Assembly: GCA_963519845.1 (NCBI GenBank)
Contig: CAUQNX010000014.1
Coordinates: forward strand, 1-64,000
Length of the DNA: 64,000 nt
Origin: Moellerella sp963519845
Lineage (GTDB): Bacteria; Pseudomonadota; Gammaproteobacteria; Enterobacterales; Enterobacteriaceae
Direction: 5' to 3'
Part shown: in pieces, positions 9,169 through 17,181 of the stretch
Numbering within the stretch: position 1 is the first letter of the stretch
Layout: each line of letters starts with the position of its first letter
Translations under genes and position numbers: made by a program
Notes under the pieces: model-generated
Seen by the model: the letters and a program-made list of their open reading frames with translations, nothing else
The model's database searches: none
Told to the model about the DNA's origin: nothing

Positions 9169-9852
9169 CGTTATATCCTATAAATTGGTTATTAGAGCGG
9201 CTATCTTACGTAAAATATAGGCTATTCAAAAGAGATTGAAATCACATAAACGTAAAAAACGAAGTTAAACGAAAGAAATATAATGAATAAAAATAGAAAT
9301 GAAGCTAATAACAAAAATGACGCTCATTTTGGGATGACTTGAACTAGGTATTGAGTGTACGAGCTAATTAGTGGCTTAATTAAAGCTTATTATTATTTAT
9401 AATCATGTAGTTATAGGGTTAAGTTACTTGTTATAGGCAATGATAGCTCTCAGTTATCTTTTCTGCTTAAAATTTTCACTTCCTTACTAAATAATATATT
9501 TGATCGCATAATGAAGGTAGATAGAAGTCTTTGTCTATTTTCAGAATAAATTTTTTTATATTTTTTGTGACTAAGTATTTGCTCGCCGGTTGTTATTGAA
9601 ATTAGATAAGCTGATGAAAAATTAAATGAATTTAAATCAGGCGCTAACACCGATAGCCTTATTTTATTTCAAATGTAGATGTTAAAGATGGATATCCTAG
9701 GGTTTTAGCCAAAAATAATAGCATCTGCTCTATAATGAATAGCACCAATTGGTGATATTATTCTTATTATTTATTAGAGAATTATAGCGATAAAGCTTAT
9801 GATTATCTTTTAACGTAAGCAATCGTAATAAATCGACGAAAAATCGAAACTT

Positions 9853-9868
9853 TGTGAAAGAGATCAAA
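9853..9868 (+). promoter_or_regulatory. Candidate CRP site upstream of agaR
   Basis: TGTGA-N6-TCAAA matches the CRP consensus TGTGA-N6-TCACA at nine of ten half-site bases, about 97 bp before the agaR start codon. It fits catabolite control of an alternative-sugar operon. This was read by eye only. Confidence 0.45.
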
Positions 9869-9918
9869 TCTTTTGTTATTTCGTATTGTCGATCCAATCT
9901 AACGTAGTACACTGTGTT

Positions 9919-9964
9919 CGAAATCAATCAAAGGTAAAATGATTGGTTTCGTAAGGAGACGAAA
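9919..9964 (+). promoter_or_regulatory. Nested inverted repeats around the agaR ribosome site
   Basis: CGAAATCAATCA (9919-9930) pairs with TGATTGGTTTCG (9940-9951) with a single mismatch. The end of that second arm, TTTCGT (9947-9952), also pairs perfectly with ACGAAA (9959-9964). The second pairing exactly brackets the Shine-Dalgarno AAGGAG (9953-9958) and touches the GTG start at 9965. Three CGAAA/TTTCG units in a row suit a DeoR-family operator used for AgaR self-repression; alternative RNA folds are also possible. Confidence 0.5.
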
Positions 9965-10738
9965 GTGAAAACGGCAGTTGAGAGGCGAATGGAAATTCTC
10001 GATCTGATAAATACGGAAGGTAAAGCCAGAGTCGAGAATTTAGCTGAAAAATTTAATGTCTCAAGTGTCACCATCCGCAGCGATCTGACATTTTTAGAAA
10101 AAAATGGTTATGTCGTGAGATCCCATGGCTCAGCGATACCAAATACAGGTTTTATTGCAGAACTGACAGTGCATGAGAAGCGTAATCAAAATGCAAATAT
10201 AAAGCACCTTATTGGTAAAGCCGCTGCAAGCCTAATTAAGGATGGTAACAACGTCATCTTAGACTCGGGGACAACTACGAGAGAAATTGCGGCTAATCTT
10301 AAGTCGCGGGAAAACGTAGTCGTCATGACTAATGGGTTAGATGTTGCTATGGAGTTATCTTCTGCGTCTGGTGTAGACGTCCTGATGACGGGCGGCGCAC
10401 TGCGCAAGAATGCACTTTCTTTTTCAGGATCGCAGGCGGAGCACAGCCTGAAAAACTATCGTTTTGATATGGTTTTTCTGGGTGTTGATGGCTTTGATTT
10501 GCGAGTGGGTATCACCACACATAATGAGCAAGAAGCCAGTCTTAATCGCGTTATGTGTGAAATTTCTGAACAGGTTATTGCCGTCGCTGACTCTACCAAA
10601 TTTGGTAAGCGCAGCTGCCATATGATCAGAGAGTTCGGAAATATCGATATCCTAGTGACGGACTCAGGTATTCCTGACGAATATGTTCAGGAATTGAGAG
10701 ACAAAAAAGTCCGAGTCATTATCGCCGAAAAAGAATAG
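9965..10738 (+). CDS. agaR: DeoR-family repressor AgaR
   Basis: A 257-residue transcriptional repressor of the aga regulon. The N-terminal DeoR winged helix-turn-helix is clear (ENLAEKFNVSSVTIRSDL, then EKNGYVVRSHGSA). The C-terminal ligand domain (DeoRC) follows, with LDSGTTTREIA, LMTGGALRKNALSF and FLGVDGFD. Translation starts at GTG 9965, with AAGGAG 6 nt before it. The first gene of the rightward unit, it should sense a phosphorylated aminosugar or tagatose intermediate and control both divergent operons. E. coli AgaR has 269 residues, so the size is normal. Confidence 0.92.
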   Translation: MKTAVERRMEILDLINTEGKARVENLAEKFNVSSVTIRSDLTFLEKNGYVVRSHGSAIPNTGFIAELTVHEKRNQNANIKHLIGKAAASLIKDGNNVILDSGTTTREIAANLKSRENVVVMTNGLDVAMELSSASGVDVLMTGGALRKNALSFSGSQAEHSLKNYRFDMVFLGVDGFDLRVGITTHNEQEASLNRVMCEISEQVIAVADSTKFGKRSCHMIREFGNIDILVTDSGIPDEYVQELRDKKVRVIIAEKE

Positions 10739-10750
10739 TTATTCGCAAGT

Positions 10751-10792
10751 TAACTCCACAAGCAAAGATAACCAAAATTGATTGTGGAGTTA
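10751..10792 (+). promoter_or_regulatory. Hairpin that sequesters the kbaZ ribosome site
   Basis: Perfect 11-bp inverted repeat: TAACTCCACAA (10751-10761) and TTGTGGAGTTA (10782-10792), with a 20-nt loop, in the agaR-kbaZ gap. The right arm contains the GGAG (10786-10789) that should direct kbaZ translation from ATG 10799. In mRNA the Shine-Dalgarno would be fully paired, so kbaZ translation may need the structure to be opened. Confidence 0.6.
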
Positions 10793-10798
10793 GCGTTA

Positions 10799-12079
10799 AT
10801 GCACCCTTTAGAAATAATTGTTCAACAACATAAAGCAGGTGAGCAGAATGGCATCTATTCTGTTTGCTCTGCGCATCCTTTAGTGATTGAAGCTGCTCTA
10901 CAGCAGGCGTTGGATAATCATTCCCATATCTTAATTGAAGCCACCTCCAATCAAGTTGACCAATTTGGTGGTTATACAGGGATGACCCCCGCTGATTTCT
11001 ATCGTTATGTCACTGAAATGGCAATTAAACTTGGCTTTCCCGTAGAAAAATTAATCCTTGGTGGTGATCATTTAGGCCCAAATCGTTGGCAGGATCAAAA
11101 TGCCGATGAGGCTATGGCCAATGCAGAGGTATTGATTGAACATTATGTTGCTGCGGGATTCAAAAAAATCCATCTTGATTGTAGTATGTCCTGCCTTGAT
11201 GACCCAATCCCCTTAACTGATGAAATTGTTGCCAACCGAGCTGCAAGATTAGCAATTATCGCCGAAAATACTGCCATAAAACATTTTGGCACTAGTGATA
11301 TTGTTTATGTTATTGGTACTGAAGTGCCTGTGCCGGGCGGTGCAGCTGAAGAGTTAACGGGGGTTGAAGTGACGCGCCCAGAGGCGGCTCGTGAAACATT
11401 AGAGTGCCATCGTGCCGCTTTCGAAAAAGCGGGCGTAGGCAGTTGCTGGCAGCGTGTTATCGGCCTTGTTGTACAACCCGGTGTAGAATTTGATCATACG
11501 GGTATTATTGATTACCAATCTGAAAAAGCCTACGAATTAAGTCAAATCCTTAATGATTATCCCCATCTGGTATTTGAAGCCCATTCTACAGATTACCAAA
11601 ACGACGATGCTTATAAGCAATTAGTGAATGATCACTTTGCCATTTTAAAAGTGGGTCCTGCGCTAACATTTGCCATGCGCGAAGCTTTGTATAGCTTATG
11701 CCATATTGAAAATGAGATGTTACCTATAGAACAACGCTCCTGTTTAAAAGAGAAAATGGAGAAACTCATGTGTGACTCTCCAGGATTTTGGCAGAAGTAT
11801 TATCATGGTGATCTGCATCAGCAATATTTTGCCCGCATTTATAGCTTTAGTGACCGCATTCGTTATTACTGGCCAGAGCCGACTATTGTCGCTGCTGTCG
11901 CTACTCTATTTAAAAACCTCACCGATCAAAATATTCCGCTACCGCTATTAAGCCAGTATTTACCGCATCAATTTCATCAAGTCAGAGAAGGTGAAATTAG
12001 TGCCAAACCGGAAGCTTTAGTGGTTGCAAAAATCAGAGAAGTGCTGTCGACCTACGCATCAGCATGTCGTTTTCAATAA
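10799..12079 (+). CDS. kbaZ: Tagatose-bisphosphate aldolase non-catalytic subunit KbaZ/AgaZ
   Basis: A 426-residue protein that stabilises and activates the KbaY aldolase. The N-terminal segment GIYSVCSAHPLVIEAAL, then IEATSNQVDQFGGYTGMTP, LGGDHLGPNRWQ and KKIHLDCSMSC, closely follow the KbaZ/GatZ family. The ATG at 10799, with GGAG 9 nt upstream, is chosen over a TTG at 10778 because the family starts at this point. A 60-bp gap with a ribosome-site hairpin separates it from agaR, and agaS follows after 15 bp. The catalytic partner KbaY is encoded on the other strand at 3806-4660. Confidence 0.94.
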   Translation: MHPLEIIVQQHKAGEQNGIYSVCSAHPLVIEAALQQALDNHSHILIEATSNQVDQFGGYTGMTPADFYRYVTEMAIKLGFPVEKLILGGDHLGPNRWQDQNADEAMANAEVLIEHYVAAGFKKIHLDCSMSCLDDPIPLTDEIVANRAARLAIIAENTAIKHFGTSDIVYVIGTEVPVPGGAAEELTGVEVTRPEAARETLECHRAAFEKAGVGSCWQRVIGLVVQPGVEFDHTGIIDYQSEKAYELSQILNDYPHLVFEAHSTDYQNDDAYKQLVNDHFAILKVGPALTFAMREALYSLCHIENEMLPIEQRSCLKEKMEKLMCDSPGFWQKYYHGDLHQQYFARIYSFSDRIRYYWPEPTIVAAVATLFKNLTDQNIPLPLLSQYLPHQFHQVREGEISAKPEALVVAKIREVLSTYASACRFQ

Positions 12080-12094
12080 GTCTTTGAGGTCATT

Positions 12095-13273
12095 ATGGAA
12101 TATTTAGATTATAGCGAATTAGAACTAAAAGAAAAAAATGCTTGGTGGACGGCAAAAGAGATCAGCCAACAAGTTGAATGCTGGCGCAAAGTAAATCACG
12201 CCATTGAAACTATTAAGCCGACGATTACCGCTTTTTTAGACAAAGCGCTCTCCTTAGATAATGTTCGCATTATTATGACAGGTGCTGGCACCTCGGCATT
12301 TGCTGGACGTGCATTAGCTCCTATGCTGACGAAAAGATTGAAGCAGCGGATTGATGCGATTGCAACAACGGATCTTGTTTCAAGCCCAGAACAGTATTTG
12401 GCAGAAGATGTACCTGTATTATTAGTCTCTTTCGCCCGTTCAGGAAATAGTCCAGAAAGTGTTGCGGCTTTAGATGTAGCTGAAACTAATCTGAGTCGCT
12501 GTTTTCATCTAGTTTTAACCTGTAATCCAAATGGCAAGTTGTATAACTACTGTCAAAATAATGACAATGCGCTAGCGATATTAATGCCAGAAGAGTCAAA
12601 CGATCAGTCATTGGCGATGACATCCAGCTTCTCTTCGATGTTAATGGCAGCTGTCTCCATCTTTGGTGGTACTGATATTTTCCCTACGGGCATTGCGCCA
12701 TTCTTCTCTTCCTATGAAACACTTTATCCGAAAATAAATAAAATTATCCGCCAAACTTATGCCGGAAAATTTGAGCGCGTTATCTATTTAGGCAGCGGTG
12801 GGCTACAAGGCTTAGCACAGGAAGCCTCATTAAAAATGTTAGAGATGACAGCGGGTAAAGTTATTTCGACTTTTGATTCACCTTTAGGTTTCCGCCATGG
12901 GCCTAAATCCATTGTGAATAAACAAACATTGATTGTGCTTTTTGTTTCCAATGATCCTTATACCCGTCAATACGATTTAGACCTGCTTAAAGAGCTATTG
13001 AACGATAATGCCGCTGGTTTAGTGATCACAATCACTGCGCGTAAATCTGATTCTGAATTGTCTGAAAATGTCATTTATATTCCTGACATGGAAAATAGCG
13101 AAGATATCTCATTGCTCTTTCCTTATTTACTGATAGCGCAAGCTTACGCTTTTCACAGCTCAGTGGCCGTGGGAAATGCACCCGATAACCCATCACCCAA
13201 TGGCGAAATTAATCGAGTTGTGCAAGGCGTAACTATCTATCCGTTTAGCAAAAACGACACAGCAGTTATTTGA
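12095..13273 (+). CDS. agaS: Galactosamine-6-phosphate deaminase/isomerase AgaS
   Basis: A 392-residue double-SIS-domain protein. It converts D-galactosamine-6-phosphate to D-tagatose-6-phosphate and ammonia in the N-acetylgalactosamine pathway. The first SIS domain has MTGAGTSAFAGRAL and LVSFARSGNSPESVAALD. The second has YLGSGGLQGLAQEASLKMLE with FDSPLGFRHGPKS. The sequence order kbaZ-agaS-PTS matches enterobacterial aga clusters. The spacing to kbaZ (15 bp) and to the IIB gene (31 bp) indicates one operon. Confidence 0.93.
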   Translation: MEYLDYSELELKEKNAWWTAKEISQQVECWRKVNHAIETIKPTITAFLDKALSLDNVRIIMTGAGTSAFAGRALAPMLTKRLKQRIDAIATTDLVSSPEQYLAEDVPVLLVSFARSGNSPESVAALDVAETNLSRCFHLVLTCNPNGKLYNYCQNNDNALAILMPEESNDQSLAMTSSFSSMLMAAVSIFGGTDIFPTGIAPFFSSYETLYPKINKIIRQTYAGKFERVIYLGSGGLQGLAQEASLKMLEMTAGKVISTFDSPLGFRHGPKSIVNKQTLIVLFVSNDPYTRQYDLDLLKELLNDNAAGLVITITARKSDSELSENVIYIPDMENSEDISLLFPYLLIAQAYAFHSSVAVGNAPDNPSPNGEINRVVQGVTIYPFSKNDTAVI

Positions 13274-13304
13274 TTAATAAAAATATAACAAGTGAGCAAA
13301 TAAA

Positions 13305-13799
13305 ATGAATACACCGAATATTGTTTGGACGCGTATTGATGAGCGATTGCTGCATGGGCAAATTCGTATTACTTGGGGAAAACATACTGAAGCAAATCTT
13401 ATTTTAGTCGCTAATGATGACGCGGCTGACGGCCCGAATGCCGCTTTTATGCAAGCAGGTATGAAAGCCTCTGCTGGAGGGGAATATGCGGTTCGTTTTT
13501 TCTCTATCCAAAAAACGATCGATGTCATTAGTAAAGCCTCGGAAAAACAGAAAATCTTTATCTTATGTAATAACCCGACCGACGTGGCACGCCTTGTAAC
13601 AGGGGGAGTTCCTATTAAACACTGTAACGTGGGAAATATGCATTTCCATGAGGGTAAACGCCAAATAGCGAAAACTGTGTCAGTCGATGATAAGGATATC
13701 AACGCTTTTAAATCTATGGTGGCGAATGGTGTGGTTTGTACCGTACAAAACACACCAGATCAGGTTCCTGTTGATGTGTTAACGCTCGCCAAAGCTTGA
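13305..13799 (+). CDS. agaV: PTS mannose/sorbose-family IIB subunit (AgaV/AgaB type)
   Basis: A 164-residue cytoplasmic IIB protein that passes phosphate from IIA to the incoming sugar. The active-site histidine is His17 in RIDERLLHGQ, the hallmark of this family. GGVPIKHCNVGNMHFHEGKR and QIAKTVSVD are close to AgaV/AgaB of E. coli. It is followed by IIC, IID and IIA genes with short gaps. Specificity could be N-acetylgalactosamine, galactosamine, or, given the neighbours, an unsaturated uronyl-galactosamine disaccharide; sequence alone does not decide. Confidence 0.9.
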   Translation: MNTPNIVWTRIDERLLHGQIRITWGKHTEANLILVANDDAADGPNAAFMQAGMKASAGGEYAVRFFSIQKTIDVISKASEKQKIFILCNNPTDVARLVTGGVPIKHCNVGNMHFHEGKRQIAKTVSVDDKDINAFKSMVANGVVCTVQNTPDQVPVDVLTLAKA

Positions 13800-13830
13800 T
13801 AACGATCATCCTGAAAATAGGGTTAATTTT

Positions 13831-14604
13831 ATGATATTAGAAGCGTCTTTAGTTGCCATATGGGCTTTTTTATGTGGTATCGATAAATATGATGTGGCAC
13901 TAAATATACACCGTCCCTTGATTACTGGTCCCGTTGTGGGATTGATTATGGGCGATATGCAAATCGGTCTGATCGCAGGGGCAACACTTGAACTTGCATG
14001 GCTAGGGTTAGTCCCTAATGCGGGTGCTCAGCCACCGGATGTAACCTTAGGTACTATTGCGGCGGTTGCTTTTGCTGTTATGACGGGGCAATCGGCGGAA
14101 GTGGCAATGGGTATTGGTATGCCAATTGCTGTTTTGATGCAAATGCTAGTAATAGGTTTCTTTGCTATGACTGCATTTACCATGGGAATGGCGGATCGTT
14201 ATGCCGCTAAGGCGGATGCGAGGGGCATATCTCGGCTGTTGATCATTACTATCACGCTGCGTTCATTGCTCTACTCACTGGTGGCTTTTGTGACTGTTTA
14301 CTTTGGTGAACATGCGGCCAGCTGGATTGATGAAAATACCCCGAAAGTACTGCTTGAAGGCCTAGGTATAGGCGCAAAAATGGTGCCAGCGATTGGTTTT
14401 GCGATGTTACTGAAAATCATGTGGTCGAAAGAAGTGGCGGGTGTGTTCTTTATTGGTTTTGTTATGACCACTTATCTGAAGTTGCCAATTATGGCGATTG
14501 CGGTTCTAGGCGCATCAGCGGCGGCACTGTACTTCTTCTTTAGTGGTAACAGTAATAATAAAAATAACTCCAAAGAAGCAGAGGATTTTGAAGATGGCAT
14601 CTGA
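13831..14604 (+). CDS. agaW: PTS mannose/sorbose-family IIC subunit
   Basis: A 257-residue integral membrane IIC subunit that forms the translocation path with IID. Several hydrophobic segments are present (SLVAIWAFLCGI, TGPVVGLIMGD, GLIAGATLELAWLGLVP and others). The family motif NAGAQPPDVTLGTI is clear. The 3' end overlaps the start of the IID gene (ATG 14594 against stop 14602-14604), pointing to translational coupling. The size matches AgaC-type proteins. Confidence 0.9.
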   Translation: MILEASLVAIWAFLCGIDKYDVALNIHRPLITGPVVGLIMGDMQIGLIAGATLELAWLGLVPNAGAQPPDVTLGTIAAVAFAVMTGQSAEVAMGIGMPIAVLMQMLVIGFFAMTAFTMGMADRYAAKADARGISRLLIITITLRSLLYSLVAFVTVYFGEHAASWIDENTPKVLLEGLGIGAKMVPAIGFAMLLKIMWSKEVAGVFFIGFVMTTYLKLPIMAIAVLGASAAALYFFFSGNSNNKNNSKEAEDFEDGI

Positions 14605-15490
14605 AATCACAATTGAGAAAAAACAAAGTCTGCCAGCAGAAGTATCGGTCGAAAACCTACTCGATGGCATTGATGAATATCAGGATCAAACTACCAGAAA
14701 GGTGATCAGTAAAAAAGACCTTTGGAAATGTGCTTTCCGTGGCTTATTTATGGAAGGTAACTTTAACTTTGAACGTATGCAAGGGGGCGGATTTGCATTC
14801 TCGATTATCCCAGCACTGCGTAAGATCCATGGAGATAATAAACGTGACTTTGCCGTTTCATTAAAAAATCATCTGCAATTTTTTAACGCTAGCCCAAAAC
14901 TTTTTACCTTCCTGCTTGGCACCGCCATTGCAATGGAAGAAAACAAAGAGAAGCCATCCACCATTAACGTGGTGAAAGTGGCAGGAATGGGGCCAACAGG
15001 TGGGATTGGTGACGCGATTGACCATATGACCTTGATGCCACTGACCTTGGCGCTGGGTGCTTCGATTGCCATGGAAGGTTCAATTGCTGGTCCATTTGTA
15101 TTCTTTTTCCTCTATCAAATTGTGCACTTTTTTGTCTATTTCGGCCTGATGTTTATGGGATACCGCGCAGGAACTGCCGCTGCGGTTAACATGAGTGATG
15201 CGACCGAAAAAATTGCCAAAGCCGCTAATATCATGGGTATTTTTGTTATCGGGGCCCTCTCGGCAACCTTTATAAAATTCCAGACGACGCTATCGGTCGA
15301 GCTTGGTGGCAAGACCGTTGAATTACAAACGGCGCTATTCGATAAGATCATGCCGAATTTACTGCCACTCTGTCTGGTTTTCTTTATGTTTAAAATGGTG
15401 AAGGGCTCAGGATTCTGGGGCAAACCTCCGGTATTGATTTTTGCAACCTTAGCTTTTGGTGTGATTGGGCATCTGATTGGCATTATCTAA
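14594..15490 (+). CDS. agaE: PTS mannose/sorbose-family IID subunit
   Basis: A 298-residue IID subunit. Typical segments are WKCAFRGLFMEGNFNFERMQ, LKNHLQFFNASP, MGPTGGIGDAIDHMTLMPL and a hydrophobic C-terminus ending VIGHLIGII. The ATG at 14594 (MASEITIEKK) is preferred to an upstream ATG at 14543 that would lie deep inside the IIC gene. The 11-bp overlap with IIC suggests coupled translation. With IIC it forms the membrane part of the transporter. Confidence 0.9.
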   Translation: MASEITIEKKQSLPAEVSVENLLDGIDEYQDQTTRKVISKKDLWKCAFRGLFMEGNFNFERMQGGGFAFSIIPALRKIHGDNKRDFAVSLKNHLQFFNASPKLFTFLLGTAIAMEENKEKPSTINVVKVAGMGPTGGIGDAIDHMTLMPLTLALGASIAMEGSIAGPFVFFFLYQIVHFFVYFGLMFMGYRAGTAAAVNMSDATEKIAKAANIMGIFVIGALSATFIKFQTTLSVELGGKTVELQTALFDKIMPNLLPLCLVFFMFKMVKGSGFWGKPPVLIFATLAFGVIGHLIGII

Positions 15491-15538
15491 CTAAATCTAT
15501 CGCAGATTAGCGCGATCTAATCTGCTTCAGGAGTTTTC

Positions 15539-15976
15539 ATGATTGGTCTTATTGTTTCGGGGCATATTAATTTTGCCTCGGGGATGGCTTCAGCTGTAGC
15601 TGCTATCACGGGGGCTCAACAGAAAATTGCATTTATTGATTTTGTCGAGACGATCTCGCCAGATGAGCTCGAAGCTCAGATGAGAAGTGCAATAGCAGAG
15701 ATGGATAGTTCAGAAGGCTATCTATTTTTAACTGATTTACCTGGGGGAACCCCTTGTAATCGTGCGATGGCAGTGATGATGAGCTGCACCAATATTGAAG
15801 TACTTTCGGGGATTAATCTACCAATGATCATTAATGCGGTATTTGAGCGCGAAGATTGTGAACTGAAAGAGTTAGTGGCTGTGTTGCAAGAGATTGGTGC
15901 TGAAAGTATTCAGAATGTGCGTCATCAACTTAGCCTATCTGAGAGTGATATTGTTCAGAGTGATGATGGTATATGA
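15539..15976 (+). CDS. agaF: PTS mannose-family IIA subunit (AgaF)
   Basis: A 145-residue cytoplasmic IIA protein that accepts phosphate from HPr, probably on His9 (MIGLIVSGHINFASG). FLTDLPGGTPCNRA and LSGINLPMIINAV are diagnostic of the EIIA-man fold. CAGGAG stands 6-7 nt before the ATG. The next gene starts inside its stop codon region (ATG at 15973), so translation is coupled to nagA. This completes a four-subunit PTS. Confidence 0.92.
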   Translation: MIGLIVSGHINFASGMASAVAAITGAQQKIAFIDFVETISPDELEAQMRSAIAEMDSSEGYLFLTDLPGGTPCNRAMAVMMSCTNIEVLSGINLPMIINAVFEREDCELKELVAVLQEIGAESIQNVRHQLSLSESDIVQSDDGI

Positions 15977-17130
15977 GTGAATATTACGCGCTATTAGCGG
16001 ATCGTACCTTCACGCCCGAAGGTATTAGGTATAAAAAATTTGTGATCGTTAATCAGGGAATTATCACTGGAATTAGCGATGTTCAACCTAGTGGATGTCC
16101 GGTAATTGAGTTAACGGGCCAATCCTTAATACCCGGTTTGATTGATATTCATATTCATGGCAGAGGCGGTGCTGATGTAATGGATAAAGCGCCAAAAACA
16201 TTGCAAATTATTGCCGATGCCTTACCTGCAACTGGCGTTGTGGCTTGGGTTGGAACAACAGTAACAGCACCTATCGATGATATTTGTGCGGCACTGGCGC
16301 GAGTCGATGATTTTATTAATCAATCACAGAGTCAGGGGGCGGAATTATTAGGGAGCTTTCTGGAAGGACCTTATTTTACCGCCGCTCATCGTGGTGCGCA
16401 TCCAGTTAAATATTTAAAAGCACCGACGATTGCAGAATTAGAGCTATTAATGAGTTTTGCCAAAGCTTCTTTATTGCGCGTCGCTGTTGCACCTGAATCA
16501 GAGGGAGCTCTAGAAGCTATCCAATGGCTAGTTTCTCAAGATGTCAAAGCTGCTGTTGCACATACAGCAGCTAATTTTCAGCAAGTTAGCGACGCTTTTG
16601 TAGCAGGTGCTGATTCAGGGGTTCACCTGTTTAACGGCATGTCCGGCCTACACCATCGTGAACCCGGTTGTAGTGGAGCCATCCTCTACCATGATGTATT
16701 AGCTGAGTTGATCGCTGATGGCATTCATGTGCATCCGGTGATGATGCAACTGGCTTATCGGATGAAAAGCTATCGAAATATCGCCTTAATTACCGACTGT
16801 ATGCGGGCTGGGGGCTTGCCTGATGGTGAGTATCAACTCGGCACTCTGATGGTGCAGGTCTGTGACGGGCAAGCTAAAACAACTGATGGTTCATTGGCGG
16901 GCAGTACATGTAGTCTCGATCAAGCATTGCGCAATATGATCTTTAAAGCTCATGTTCCTGAGTGGGAAGCTGTACAAATGGCTAGTTCTGTACCTGCCAC
17001 TTATCTTGGCCTCTCTCAACGTCTTGGTCATATTCGCACGGGGGCCGATGCTAGTTTTGCCGTCGTCGATAACCTTTTTAAAGTTACGCAAACCCTTATT
17101 CGTGGAAAAGTTGCTTATTCAGCCAGTTAG
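15973..17130 (+). CDS. agaA: N-acetylgalactosamine/glucosamine-6-phosphate deacetylase
   Basis: A 385-residue amidohydrolase that removes acetate from N-acetyl-hexosamine-6-phosphate. Metal and substrate motifs are present: IDIHIHGRGG (His60, His62), SFLEGPYF, AAVAHTAANF, HLFNGMSGLHHREPG, and the catalytic Asp in LITDCMRAGG. The position between the PTS and kduI and next to agaS favours the galactosamine form (AgaA) over NagA, although the two are hard to separate by sequence. It overlaps the IIA gene by 4 bp. Confidence 0.9.
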   Translation: MSEYYALLADRTFTPEGIRYKKFVIVNQGIITGISDVQPSGCPVIELTGQSLIPGLIDIHIHGRGGADVMDKAPKTLQIIADALPATGVVAWVGTTVTAPIDDICAALARVDDFINQSQSQGAELLGSFLEGPYFTAAHRGAHPVKYLKAPTIAELELLMSFAKASLLRVAVAPESEGALEAIQWLVSQDVKAAVAHTAANFQQVSDAFVAGADSGVHLFNGMSGLHHREPGCSGAILYHDVLAELIADGIHVHPVMMQLAYRMKSYRNIALITDCMRAGGLPDGEYQLGTLMVQVCDGQAKTTDGSLAGSTCSLDQALRNMIFKAHVPEWEAVQMASSVPATYLGLSQRLGHIRTGADASFAVVDNLFKVTQTLIRGKVAYSAS

Positions 17131-17181
17131 GCATGAAGAGACGACTTCACCGCAATACATCTATTATGAGGTTATTTTTAA

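Larger units (their letters stand above)
9169..9964. promoter_or_regulatory. Divergent control region between anSME and agaR
   Basis: No convincing gene is seen; the short leftward frames here lack ribosome sites and family features. The region separates the two divergent sugar-utilisation units. It contains CGAAAG at 9270-9275, CGAAA at 9845-9849, TTTCG at 9889-9893, a CRP-like box (9853-9868) and the repeat cluster at 9919-9964. A small 7-bp inverted repeat (AAAATGA / TCATTTT) lies at 9314-9330. It is expected to carry both promoters and the AgaR operators. Confidence 0.6.

Noticed and set aside
9450..9927. Two short leftward frames (9450-9650 and 9730-9927)
   Set aside because: They lie in the anSME-agaR control region, lack ribosome sites, and the second overlaps the operator/CRP-like elements. 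Composition is that of random AT-rich DNA.
13274..13753. Leftward 159-residue frame antisense to the PTS IIB gene
   Set aside because: It is a shadow of agaV, whose active-site His and family match are clear.
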